Shown in pieces: positions 24,927-36,177 of a stretch of DNA of 64,000 nt. The DNA is from Earliella scabrosa (lineage: Eukaryota > Basidiomycota > Agaricomycetes > Polyporales > Polyporaceae), in the NCBI GenBank assembly GCA_022605405.1, contig JABYQQ010000016.1, forward strand, positions 558,001 to 622,000. The letters run 5' to 3'. The notes beneath the pieces are model-generated. The model made no database searches, was not told where the DNA came from, and saw nothing but the letters and a program-made list of their open reading frames with translations. The position numbers were made by a program, and so were the translations under genes. The number at the start of each line of letters is the position of its first letter. Position 1 is the stretch's first letter.

Positions 24927-25810
24927 TCACAGTTCGCGGACTGTATGAATAGTTTACGGGTCATCGTTTGTCCTCGGATGCGCAACATTGCTATCTTTAT
25001 CAACTCACCACGTATGACAAAGTTGGCCAGGACGGCGAAGAATAGGAAAGCGCTGATCAGGACGGGGCCGAGAACTTGGTCTGCAAGGCAGGAGGAGATG
25101 AGGTGGGATTGAGTTTGAGGGTGCAGAGCGGCGGCCCAACATACCGAAATGCCCAGGATCTCGCCTTCGGATCATGGTGATACGATGCTGGTATACAGCA
25201 TAACCATACACCTAGAGGCGCTTCTTAGCCTCACATGCGAGAGAGGGGTCTCATGTGAACATACCAGCACCACCACGCTGAATAGCGCATAAGCATACGC
25301 AAAGTTCCTTGCAATCTGGTCCTTGGACGCATTGAATAAAGCCAAGGCAAGGGTCCCGATCAGGACACCAGTCTGGAGGTACGAAATCCATGCTAGGGGG
25401 TATAACGCGGTCATCTACAGCTCTTAGCTACCGGAAGGTGTGTCACCAGACGTACTTCTCTCGTTTGCAAACCAGACCTTGCCCTCGACCTTGATCGGGG
25501 TAGCGATTTTCTTCGGGACCCGAACCTGGGGCGGTACGTGATTGATAGAGTGGTAGTCGCGCACGGTGGGCATCTGGCCGTATTCATCCTGCTGTGCATC
25601 CGGTACGTTGTCTGCGCGAGTGTAACGCGGCCGACGCTGAAAGGTCTTCTTGGGCAGGGAAGCTAGTGCCGAGGGGGAGAACGGCGATAGGATTTCGGAC
25701 ATGGCGTACCACGACCGTCGGATGATAGAGTCCCGCCGACCGTCGTCGGTGCTGCCGGCCGCCTCGCGCGCCGGCCTCGGCCTCGGCACCGGACTCGTCG
25801 TGCTTGCCAT
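24927..25810 (-). CDS. VTC1: VTC1-like vacuolar transporter chaperone / DUF202 membrane protein
   Basis: Five exons, in transcription order 25810-25456, 25392-25265, 25211-25145, 25080-25009, 24940-24927; 211 residues. After about 95 polar residues comes the family signature (KVEGKVWFANERTWISYLQ), then three membrane segments: about residues 120-138 (TGVLIGTLALALF), 148-167 (FAYAYALFSVVVLVYGYAVY), and 187-205 (GPVLISAFLFFAVLANFVI). A basic loop HRITMIRRRDPGHF precedes the last segment. This is the architecture of VTC1, the membrane subunit of the vacuolar polyphosphate polymerase, where basic residues at these positions line the polyphosphate channel. Yeast VTC1 is about 129 residues, so the N-terminal extension is notable. 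The start at 25810 is the first in-frame ATG. Alternative: another DUF202 protein. Divergent from the J-protein gene. Confidence 0.85.
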
Positions 25811-26027
25811 AGTCGTCGTCGTCGAGGAAAGAAGGGAAGAGCGGGAAGGAGAGTGGAGAGCGCAGTGGACGGTGAGGACCAAGCCCGGCCCGCACGCGAA
25901 ACCTCGGCGCCACAGCTCGCTGGTGGCACGCACGTGCTAGAGCATCAGACGCCCGACGGATGTGCGCGGAGATGGCGGAGATGAGAGCGGAGTGATGGAA
26001 TACTACGTCACTGTGGCTGAAGACCCA

Positions 26028-26040
26028 TTCTAGGAGGTTC
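26028..26040. promoter_or_regulatory. Heat-shock-element-like site
   Basis: TTCTAGGAGGTTC fits the TTCnnGAAnnTTC heat shock element except that the middle unit is GGA. It lies about 160 bp upstream of the J-protein start, in the 391-bp interval shared with the divergent VTC1-like gene. HSF1 control of a SIS1 homologue would be expected. Confidence 0.4.
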
Positions 26041-26077
26041 TAGTAAATGCAAGTACTGACACCACACTCTACGCCGG

Positions 26078-26085
26078 TTCCAGAA
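26078..26085. promoter_or_regulatory. Second heat-shock-element-like site (two units)
   Basis: TTCCAGAA is a perfect two-unit TTCnnGAA inverted motif about 117 bp upstream of the J-protein start codon. Two units alone are weak evidence, but it lies 38 bp from the three-unit match. Confidence 0.4.
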
Positions 26086-26201
26086 TGCTAGACTGCAATA
26101 AAACATGGGCTCGCTCTCGGAAAACGTCTCCTCAACTTTGCACTTCGACGTCGTTGTTCTTGCTTCCGTTTCTTTAACTCTTCATCCACCCCCACACCAC
26201 T

Positions 26202-27673
26202 ATGGGTGCAGACTATTACAAGCTTCTCGGTGTCTCGCGTGACGCCACCGAGGATGAGATCAAGAAGGCGTACAAGAAGATGGTGCGTATATGCATACCT
26301 GGGAAATAGAAAAGGGTACTGACTCATGTGTACATCCAGGCCTTGAAATGGCATCCAGATCGTAACGCCGGTTCAGAAGATGCTGCCAAGAAGTTCAAGG
26401 AGGTAGGTATCGCTCACTAATGTCTGCACACGACTACTCGGTTGGTGGCGAAGACGGCTCGGATGGACTGAGAGTGTCATGGAAAGGGGTGCAATAGGTG
26501 ACGTCGTACCCTCTGTACATCCTCTCCTTCCTTCCGTGCCGGCACCTTCGTCAGGTCAATCGACTGTCGCCATGATTCTGCAAGCATCGTTTCCTGACTC
26601 ACGCTGTCTTCCCGGTAGATCTCCGAAGCGTTCGAGGTCCTCAGCGACAAACAAAAGCGTACCATCTACGATCAGTTTGGCGAGGAGGGCTTGAAAGGCG
26701 GCGGAGTGCCTCCACAGGGCGCTGGCGGTCCCAGCGGTTTCTCTGGCTTCGGTGGCTTCCCTGGAGCGCAAACATTCACCTTCACTTCAGGACCAGGTGG
26801 AGGTTTCGGCGGCGGCGGTCGTGGAGGCTTCTCACCAACAGACCCCAACAAGATCTTCGAGTAAGTCGCTTCCGCCGCACAAATTTATCCAACGTGGTAG
26901 CTGACCTCTTCCTCAGACAGATCTTCGGTATGGGAGGTCTTGGAGGTATGGGCGGGTTCGGTGGGTTCGGTGGCGGTGGAAGCCGCAGTCGAATGGGTAG
27001 CATGTTCGCCGATGATGAAGATGACGACATGACGGGCTCGTTCTTCTCCAACGGCGGAATGCCTGGTGGAATGCCCGGTGGAATGCCCCGCTCACGCGCG
27101 AACGGCCGCACAGCGACGCCAACACCCTCACAACCGTCTGAGATCACAAAGCCGCTCAAGGTCTCGCTGGAGGATCTCTACAATGGCGGCGTGAAGCACC
27201 TCAAGGTCGGCCGGCGGTTACTCAACGGCGGCACGGAGGACAAGGTGCTCGAAATCCAGATCGTCCCCGGATGGAAGAGCGGCACGAAGATCCGCTTCCC
27301 CCGTGCAGGCAACGAGCAGCCGAACGGAGAGGCGCAGGACCTTGTCTTCGTCGTCGAGGAGAAGCCGCACGACCGGTTCGTCCGCGACGGCAACGATCTC
27401 GTCACCACCGTCAAAATCCCGCTCGTGGACGCGCTCACCGGCTCGGGCTCGAAGCAGGTCGTTGAGCACCTCGACGGGCGGAAGATCCAAGTCGCGCCGC
27501 CGGCTGGTATCGTCAAGCCCGGGCAGCAGACAACGATATCGGGCGAGGGCATGCCGGCGCGGAAGGCGGGCGCGGCGAAGCAGAAGGGTGACCTGATCGT
27601 GAAGTGGGAGGTCGTGTTCCCCGACCGGCTGACGCCAGCACAGAAGGAGGGTGTCCGGAAGGTGCTGGGTTAG
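26202..27673 (+). CDS. SIS1: Type II (class B) J-protein, SIS1/DNAJB family Hsp40
   Basis: Hsp70 co-chaperone of cytosol and nucleus that delivers substrates and stimulates ATP hydrolysis. Exons 26202-26282, 26340-26402, 26619-26860, 26917-27673; 380 residues. The N-terminal J domain (residues 1-70) has YYKLLGV, KKAYKK and the catalytic HPD (KWHPDRN, split only after the preceding Met codon). A Gly/Phe/Met-rich region follows at about residues 80-185 (repeated GFGG, GGMPGG). Two C-terminal substrate-binding beta domains then follow ([28 protein letters not shown]). There is no cysteine-rich zinc finger, hence class B. Intron 2 is 216 nt, longer than its neighbours. The start ATG is followed directly by the canonical [10 protein letters not shown]. 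Confidence 0.96.
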
Positions 27674-28097
27674 ACGGGTTGCTGTCGTGTGTTCGGACTT
27701 GTTTTGCACGCTTTCTGTATCACTTACCGCATTGTACAATGTAATTGTAGGATAGAGTATACCCTGGTTGCATCGCAAATGAGTTGTGTCGTGAGATTCA
27801 GTCATCGCCGAGCGTACACGGCCAGGTGTGCACCGGGCGCCCTGGGTATTTGGTCGGAAGTTATCCGTCAGGGCGGCGCTGGGTATCGAACGGGTATGTG
27901 GCCCCCGGCGCTTAGCCCTCGCGCCCATATCGCTGCTCTCGATATCTGTTCGATGTCTGGGGTATGACGGTTATGTACCCGCCAGAGGTGCGGAAATTCT
28001 ATAATCACCCAAAATTTCCAGATATCGGACTGACCCGGCGCTCACTTGAGCGTGTAATGCAGTAGTGTACCGCTACACCGAATCTCCTGAGGCAGTG

Positions 28098-28121
28098 TAC
28101 GTTTGTTAAGATACAAACGTA
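28098..28121. repeat. Short hairpin-forming inverted repeat
   Basis: TACGTTTGT (28098-28106) and its exact complement ACAAACGTA (28113-28121) flank a 6-nt loop. No T-run follows, and the function is unknown. Confidence 0.6.
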
Positions 28122-28252
28122 ACTTACCGGGAAGAACGACCACCTTCGTCAGTGCGCAATTCTCGACCAAATAATGACTTTCCATGTTGTTTCACCAGAA
28201 TACAGGTGCTCCGTAGGTTCGTATGCCAGCCTCTGGCTACTCGTAGTACCTC

Positions 28253-28558
28253 ATGATAGAGGGCTCCGAGACCTTCTTGGCGATATTCGCATCATGGGAG
28301 TATCCGTTCGACACTGCCCTCGCAAGTCTCGCGACATATTCGCAAAGCCCTGTGCGGCAGAGATATGTATTTCAGGTATTTGTTCCACCTTGGAATGTAC
28401 TCAACATGGTGGCGGACTTCATGCTCGATCGGCCCTCGGGGGGTCAGAGTGCATGGAGAGAGCTTCGTCTGAGATTGAAGGTTTTCAGCTGGGGCGCCGC
28501 GCGCGACGACATACTGGACTTGAAGCTGCGTGCCTCCACTGAACTAACGTACACATAA
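28253..28558 (+). CDS. Doubtful short open frame, unknown protein or gene remnant
   Basis: An ATG-started 101-codon frame whose translation is mixed hydrophobic and charged (RYVFQVFVPPWNVLNMVADF, WRELRLRLKVFSW) rather than the Arg/Ser-rich type seen in random frames here. No family is recognised, there is no clear promoter, and upstream exons cannot be defined. It could be one exon of an orphan gene, a decayed gene, or chance. Confidence 0.2.
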   Translation: MIEGSETFLAIFASWEYPFDTALASLATYSQSPVRQRYVFQVFVPPWNVLNMVADFMLDRPSGGQSAWRELRLRLKVFSWGAARDDILDLKLRASTELTYT

Positions 28559-28991
28559 GGAGTGTTGTAGACCAGGAGCACCGGGGGGCGGCGCGACAAT
28601 TATAGAATAAGTAGACTCTAAGTAGCAAGCTCAAGACTTCCGTGACGTTGCCGAGTTCAAATTCCAGCCACGTAACCATAGCCCACAACCTCGTCGACAC
28701 CAGTTGTGTTTCATCAGGCCATCCGAGCGAGACCACCAGGCTTGAAGCCAGCTGGGGCGAAGGCATTTGAATTTGCGGAAGTGTGGCGGAGTGGCGCTGC
28801 GGACGAGCGCGGTTGAGGCCAATAGCTTGTGATCCTAACAAGGACAAATAAGGGGAGCCGGTCTGGAGCGCGAAGCTCTCCGCTCAAGCCACAGGCTCCA
28901 TAGCCCTCATTTCACGACCATCACGACCTCTGCTTGCCCATGTATCCTGCTTGACTCACACTGTATGTCTACCTGAACAAAACGCTAAACT

Positions 28992-31900
28992 ATGTATACG
29001 CTCCTCGAGGCTTCGCTCTCCTCGCTTCTCGTCCTGTCGCTGGTGGAGGACTTCGTCTGGGCGCAGGAGTACACGCCGGTTCCTAGGTGAGTAGCTTACC
29101 GGACCTCGATCGGTTTTGTCTATGGCATATCGCGGTGGACATGGGGAGCTTGCGCTGCATCGTGGCCTCTGGATCACTCGTCCCGGTGCTCCGACGCGTG
29201 AACATGGTGGGCCATTGGAAGCAATCAAGTTCGCATCCACGCAGACATCTCTTGCCATACGCATCGCACACAGAAGCAACAATATCCCTAAATCTTGCCC
29301 AGACAATGTGGACACGAGTCGGGTGTCATATCTGCGGGACTCGTTGCTGCGCGGTTTGCCTCTCCCGTTCTGTCCTGCTTTTGGGCAGCACGGACGTGGT
29401 CTTCCATCTCAGCGAGAAACTGCAGCGACCCCTAACTCAATGACATCGGTGTTTCTGAGCCCACTGCGAATGGCGTATTGATCAGTTGCGTTCAATTGGA
29501 CTTGGCTATACGCACTCGTACCGTTTTGCAGGATCCCGCCCTGCGTTTGTTGCCTGGACATCACTCATTACTTTCGCTTCGAGTTGGTGTCGTGCTAACA
29601 ACACTCTCGCGCAGATGGGGACAGGCCTCCGCTTTGGTCAATGATGTGCTCTTCGTACATGGGGGCCGCACCGACCAATACAATTCCTATGGATATAGTT
29701 CTGCCCCAGTCAACAACGACATTCTCTACCTACCACTTAACACCTCCTTCGATCTCTCCTCGCCACCTTGGCAGTATGTCGCAGGATGTTCGGACTGTAC
29801 AAGCTCCCAAGGTCCCGCAGTCGCTTGGCACACCCTTACCCCGCTCAACATATCTGATCTACTCGTCTTCGGCGGCGATGCTGGGCCGAACGGGCCTATA
29901 GCGTCACCCTCAGGGGCTGATTCGGCGGCGCTGCTGAATGCCTCTGACCGCCTGAACCCCATATGGAATCTGGAAGCGGACTCGTGGGCGAACGAGCCCG
30001 TCCGACGCATATACCACACCGCATGTGGGAGCGACGGGAAGGTTTTCTTGATTGGTGGTGCGAGGGCGGACGGGTCAGGGAATGCCTTCTCAGATCACTA
30101 TGTCTACGACCCTTCAAGCACTTCTTTCGACCAGTTGCCTTCGACAAATGGACCTCCAGACCTTGTTGGACACGCATGTGTGGTATTGCCCGACCAGCGG
30201 ATGATCGTCTTTGGCGGTTACTCCCCATCGAGGAACGCGCTCATGCAATTCTCGACAATTTGGTCATTGGACACCACGGATTCCAACTATACCTGGCTAG
30301 CTCTGCAAGTGTCGGATACCGTTCTGCCGTCACCTCGTCGCGGATTTGCTGCGGCCGCCCTGGACAACGGCAAGGTTTTGATACAAGGCGGCGCCGATGC
30401 GGACATGCAGAACGTATTCGACGACGGCTGGATTCTCGACACAACGCAAAACCCCGTGGCGTGGTCCACAGTCGAGGCGTTATCCCAAGTCGGCTCACGA
30501 CGGGATCACCTTGCCGTCGCAGTTGGCTCGGAAGTAATCTTCGGCTTCGGTGCGTATTGTCCTGCACTTCCATGACTCAGATATCGGACTGACATGGCCT
30601 TCATCCTCGTGCTCTCATTCAATGTTTCCAGGATACGCACAATCCGCGCCTGTCGATGCGAGCCTGCTTCTGTTCGATGCATCGAAGGGTACTTTCCTCG
30701 ACTCATACACGCCTCCACCTGCTGTAGTCAGTCCGACGACGACGACGCTCCCCGGGCCCACCCCCACGTCACATTCACCGTCAGGCACAGGGAATAGCGG
30801 ATCTCCGGGCACTCCTGGTTCGTCTCCTACGGAGACAGGATCACCCGGTGATGATGGAGATGGGAACGACGGAGGCCCTCAGAACAAGTCGGGCGACTCT
30901 AAAGCCACGGCTGTTGCCCTCGGCGTGGTGTTCGGCGTCCTGGGTCTTGTCGCGGGAGGTGCGGCGGCTTACTACATGAGCAGGCGACGCGCATCGAACG
31001 ACAGTTTCCACCTCCTGGGTCCCTCCGACGACGATGACAGCCCGCATCTCGGGCCCGTAATCCCCGTCGCGGGCGCTGCGAGCGCGCGCGAGAAGGGTGT
31101 CCCTGTCGTTCAGAACGTCAAGCAGAAGCTCGCGGGACTAGTGCCCGGCATGGCGGCGCGCCAGCAGCAGCCCCTCCGGCGCGACATGCTCGCGGACGAA
31201 GACACGCGCGTGTTCGAGACGTCTTGGTACGACGTGCGCCGGGAGGGAAGCATCGGATCCTGGAGCTCAGGCGGGCGTGCTCGCCCCACGCTCGGAGACA
31301 TGGTTCAAGGGTCTCTCACGTCGTTGAGGAACGTCGGCGGCGCTATGCTTGCGTACGCAGCTGGCAATCGCCGGAAGGAGGCCAGTGGGACGTCTTCGAC
31401 GACGTATTGGGAGAAGGAAACCTACCAGTACTCGGACAAGGCCGCGCTCGTCAAGCTGCCCAGCCTGAATCGCACGGCGTCCCGTCCGAAGGGGGGTAGA
31501 GAGGCGTCGTACGCCTCGCGGTGGTCATACTATGAAGATCCATTCGCCGACTACGATGTCGAGTCGTTCAAGATGCCCGGCGAAGAGGACTACGACCCCG
31601 ACGCCGTGGAACTCAAAGGGGCGCCCTCGCTCGACGATCCTCCACCGAGACCGTACATGTACAGCCGTGTCGCTCCTGCTACTATGGACATCACGCGCCT
31701 GTCGCCGCTGTCAGAGAAGCCTTCGTTCCAGACAATGTCCGACCCGACGACAAGTTCAGACTCGTCTCATGCGTCGCCCCTGCACGCCCCTTCTTCAGAC
31801 GCCTCCCGCAGCTCGACCGATGTCCCACGATCGCCTCGACTACCATCCTCGATCATAGACGCGAACCCGCCGATCATGACCAACATGCGCAGGTCAGACA

Positions 31901-32595
31901 GCTGGTGGTCCCGGTTCACGAAGACGCCCCTGCTTGATCGCACACGGTCGACGGACAGCGGGCGGGCCCTCAAGCCTCTCGACTTTCGCGACCCGAATCC
32001 ACCACCACGGCTCGTACCGATCAAGGAGTCATCCAACTCGCTGTCCCCGGACTCTCCGACGAAACGGCACAACAGGGACGACACGTTGTACGCGAGCGTG
32101 CATCACGGCCGGTCGGCGACGTCGCTGCAGACATCCAAGACCGCCGACTCCGCGGAGATTGAGCAGATGGGACGCACGATGGACATAGTCCAGAAGAGCA
32201 CGTCGGTCGGCTCCCGTCGGACTACGGCGAGCACGGACAGCGGGACGAGCTATGAGCGGGAGCAGGATCGCGATGGAGAGCCGCCATCAAGCGCACCAGG
32301 TCCGCTTTCGGTGTTCATTCCTGCAGATGCGCAGGGTACCGGTTCGGCAGCGGAGAGTCTAGTGCTGTCGCCTACGGCCATGACACCAAGAACGCCTGGC
32401 GGACCAAGGCCGCCCCCGGCACGTGGGGGAAGCGTCGCTGCGCGCATCGAGGCGTTCGAGCAGCATTCGCGATCGCCACCACCTCCACCCCCGAGCCGAC
32501 CGAAGAAGGGGCGGACTAGCGTGTATGGCCTCGCACCAAAGCCGTCGCTGTTCGTCGCGAATCCCGACCGACCGACGTCCAGCGGAGACTCATGA
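28992..32595 (+). CDS. Single-pass membrane protein with Kelch/galactose-oxidase-type propeller ectodomain
   Basis: Exons 28992-29086, 29615-30549, 30632-32595; 997 residues. The N-terminal hydrophobic segment, about residues 3-25 (LLEASLSSLLVLSLVEDFVW), looks like a signal peptide. Residues about 30-370 carry Kelch-type blades with repeated glycine pairs and trailing aromatic/strand motifs (VNDVLFVHGGRTD, DLLVFGGDAG, KVFLIGGARADG, RMIVFGGYSPS, KVLIQGGADAD). A Ser/Thr/Pro/Gly-rich stalk follows, then one membrane helix at about residues 433-457 (VALGVVFGVLGLVAGGAAAYY) with a basic stop-transfer SRRR. A cytoplasmic tail of about 540 residues is Ser/Pro-rich and ends in PPPPPPSRPKK. The layout suggests a cell-surface sensor or adhesion protein; the function is not known. 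Intron 1 is 528 nt, directly after the signal-peptide exon. Confidence 0.88.
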
Positions 32596-35500
32596 TCCCA
32601 TTCGCCTGGAGCCGGTACGTGCTGACGCTTGCCGTCGGGCATGTGCCGTGCTCTGTGCTGCGACTGCGACAGACGCATGAGATCGTTTCTCTCTGATTGT
32701 GGGGGTGTCTTGATCGCAAACCCGCCTTGTCTTTCCTGCTTTCCATTTGCCCCACCGTTTGACCCCGAATCGCATCCTCCATCCTGCTGGTCCCGATGTT
32801 TGATCCCCATGCCCGCATTCCGAACCCGCATGTCCACCATGCCCCTCGACTCGAATAGCGTCCGCTGCCGTACAACCGGTGATGGACGGGACTGGGTCGG
32901 GGGCCGTGACCACGCACCGCTCACACATACCTCGCTGTAGAACCTCGCTGCTGCTAACATTGGAACCGCGTTATGTTATGGACGATTGCGTACGCTCGCC
33001 CAGGCTGCTATTTTTAATCCGTACCCCTATACGCACCTCCTCATTTCTGCCTTCGCCCCCCCCTCTACCTTGTGCCTTGCCTTGTGCCGTCACCCCGGGT
33101 GCTCGTCTCGGACTCGCTGCTGTTTTGCTGCCCTTCACGACCTCTCATGACCATTTCCCGCTGCTTCTCTTTCTTCTTTTTCTATGCTTTGCTTTGTGGC
33201 CCTTCTTCTGCGCTGGGCGGCGGTTGGGACGAGTACGCCCAGTACGCCGTCATGGACACCGACGGCATTCTACGCAGTCCCTTCTCTTCCCCAGGCCCGT
33301 GTATCTTTGTTCCTCGGCCCTCCGCATCGTCGGCCTTGTGCACGCGCTTGTTTGACGTTTACGTTCACGACCTGTTACGACCTTTCCGTTCTCGCCCGCT
33401 GCCGCCCTGTTCTGTCTGTCTGTACGAACGCTGTAGTACTTGCAAGAAGCATCCTTTGTGCCAAATGTAGTGTTTTCATAGTCTCCCTTTCTGGCAGCGA
33501 GTTTCTGACGCCCGACGGTTGCCAGCCTGAGTATGAGACGCGTGCTTCCGAGCACGACGGACAAGGCTACGGTGACGTCGAGAAGGCTTCAGAGAAAGGG
33601 TCCGATCAGCGGCGTCTTACGGTCTTCCTCTCGCGCAAGTTCGGAATCCGTTTTGGCTAGGATCATCCGACGGATTCCTTGCTAGTAGCGTGCCTCCGTC
33701 CTGCCTTCTGGCTGCTGGTCGTGCTCGCTGGCGCGCACTAGAATTGCTGCCAGTGCTCGCAGGGTGCACACACAAAGCGTGCAGCGCGAGGACGTCCGCG
33801 GGGCTCTCCAAGGTCAGGTTTGGGTTTTGGGCGGCCAACCGTAGCTGGGGTGTTCGGGGAACCAAACAGAGCAGCCTTGTTGTCTGACCGATCGATACCA
33901 TCGCGCTCTCAGGCTCTCAGGCTCACGCAGTAACAGGCACTATGGTACTCACGAACCCGAGCCCAATGCTCACCCTCATTAGGATGAGTGTTTTTTCCGC
34001 CTAACTTTCTCGATGGAAGGCGTCCCGAGTCGAATTGCGCATCATCAATTAATGTCCTCCACTCTCCGTACCCGTACGTACGTGCGTTGTCGGAGACTCG
34101 GATCCATTGTAATGTCCGGTATTGTACTCACTCTGCCCGGCGGCTGAACGTTGAACCTTTCGCTCTCCTACAGCCTTGGACCCCGTCGAACCCCGCACCC
34201 GTGCGTGCGATGCAACCCTTGTCGTCGGCTCCACAGTGCACGTCGCACGTTAATCCGACTGGAGCTCTCCCGTCCCGGTTGTTGCCCTCCTTTTGAAGAC
34301 CTTTGCGAACCGTGCGCGAGGGTACATACCCGTTATCGGCGGCTACTATCCGCCCGAGGTTATCACGCGTGCCACTCGCGCCTGGCAGCGGCGAGAAGCA
34401 GTGGCAGAAGCGAGTCTCGGAGAAGAGTGGATCGGACTGCAAGCGGGACTCGCTGGTTGGTATAAGCCTACATAGTAGGAACACAAAATGCACGAACGCG
34501 CCGCCGCAGGTATCATGGTCGCCGCGCGAGCGCCGCCGCCGTTCGAGCGGTACTCATGTCGCCGATACGATCGCGTGCTGAGATTAGCTACACATAGGCT
34601 TCCTTCCCGCACGCGGCGCCCAACCCGCCCGTCCACGCGCCCGCACACGTAAACGCCTGGCAGCGGCAGCAGTCAGAGCCTTCGAGGAAACCCTGCCTGT
34701 GCACGCTGCCGCCCATGACAAGTCATCTGCGACGACGGGCGACAGCTGGGAAGTCGAGAAGCCCTGCGAGCCCTCGCATGCGCATCATCATTATGCACGG
34801 CACTCGACCGCGGTGGCGCGCTGCTTCTCAGCCTTCCCACAGACGCCTCCCACACCCCACCCAGACCCAGCCGCCCATCCGACCTCCGGGCGCTCCACCA
34901 CCCTCAATTACCCAAGCGCTCGATGTGCGATGAAAATTTGGCGGTCCCCGGGGTCCGCGCTTAGAGTGCATCCGAGAACGGGAATATTTTTGCCAACCTA
35001 AAAACACCTTGTTGCTGTGCCGGCTATAGCAGGCTAGGCTAAGCTAAGCTGAGAGCGCGAAGGGAGGAGAGCAAGGGTGTGGTTGCTAAATGAATGCGCC
35101 ATCCGTATGCGTATGCGCATGGTCGTGATGCAGAGAGTGCCCGCCGTGTCGGGTTCGGGCTCAGGCTCGGCGAGTCGGTAGGGGGAGTACTTGTGGTATC
35201 GGATTTGGGAGAAGACGAGGACGAGGTGTGGACCGCGACGTGCCCAGGACTTCCCGAGGCGGATTCCAAGGAGCACGCGTTCGCGTCAGCCGGACAGAAG
35301 CGCGGGGCGTGGTGGACGGATGCCGTTCGGTGGACGCTTCCACGGAGGGACGGGCAGAACATGCGTAGGGGGACTGCACTGCTCGCTCCGGCATTTATAA
35401 TGCATGTCGAGCGCGCTCGTCGGAGCGCAGAGGCGAGGTGCGCTCCCTTCCCTCCCGGGCTCGTCTCCTCCCTCCTTTGTGCGGTGGGGGCAGGCTCGGA

Positions 35501-36177
35501 CACGTCAGACGGCACGGGTGGTGCGCGATGTACGTGTGCTCGAGTCCGAGCATGGCAGGGCGGGCTCTCGTTGGGTCTTCCATGTGCGGTCAAGTCGCCG
35601 AAGACGAGTGAGTAATAGGCAAGAAGGCAGGAGCCTGGGAGACGCTCCGAGAGATCCACAAAGACCGGAGCGCCGTAGGATAAGTAAGGTGTTTCAGACG
35701 CCAGGAGCCAACCGCCCATCAGTGCCACCGAACCGGCAAGGCGCAACCGAGCGCCAGAGACCCTGAGGCGTAATACAGTTGTACAGCATCGCCCAGAACG
35801 GCACATACTCGCGATCAACGTCATGACATACGACCAGTCCAGGCGCTCGCCCCGTTTGCTTCCGCCATCTGCGATCCTGAAACGCGCGACGGTCCTGCGT
35901 TCGCTGAATGCGAGAAGCCGGCCAGAACCTCTTCATCTGGATACTCGTCCGATTCCAGCGCCCCAGGCTCCCACCCGCTCCCAGCCCAAGGCGCACATAC
36001 TCGGAACCCAGCTGCTGCCCTCATCCGGATCGAATCCTCGATGCTCACCACGGTGCGGCCAAACATCTCTGCCTCGTGCACGCATTCCCTCCGTCCACAC
36101 GACTCGCGCAGCTGGCAGACAATAGACGTACATTCACATTCGGACAGACTTCTCCAACATAATACACCGGCACGCTC
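32596..36177. other. Region without recognised gene
   Basis: The first part (to about 33.5 kb) is pyrimidine-rich and probably contains the 3' UTR of the Kelch gene. The rest has no recognisable domain. A 261-codon frame on the minus strand (35039-35824) starts with ATG but reads as an Arg/Ser/Pro-rich, low-information sequence and was not accepted. Confidence 0.5.

Larger units (their letters stand above)
27674..28991. other. Intergenic region with one doubtful short open frame
   Basis: Between the J-protein and Kelch genes. It contains the 3' flank of the J-protein gene (AT-rich, TGTAATTGTAG), a small hairpin at 28098-28121 and the doubtful frame at 28253-28558 listed separately. Confidence 0.5.

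Noticed and set aside
28019..30593. 16-nt direct repeat CAGATATCGGACTGAC at 28019-28034 and 30578-30593
   Set aside because: About one exact 16-nt match is expected by chance in a window of this size, and the flanks do not match.
35039..35824. 261-codon ATG frame on the minus strand
   Set aside because: Arg/Ser/Pro-rich, no domain, no codon bias like that of real genes here. Frames of this size are expected a few times by chance in this stop-poor DNA.
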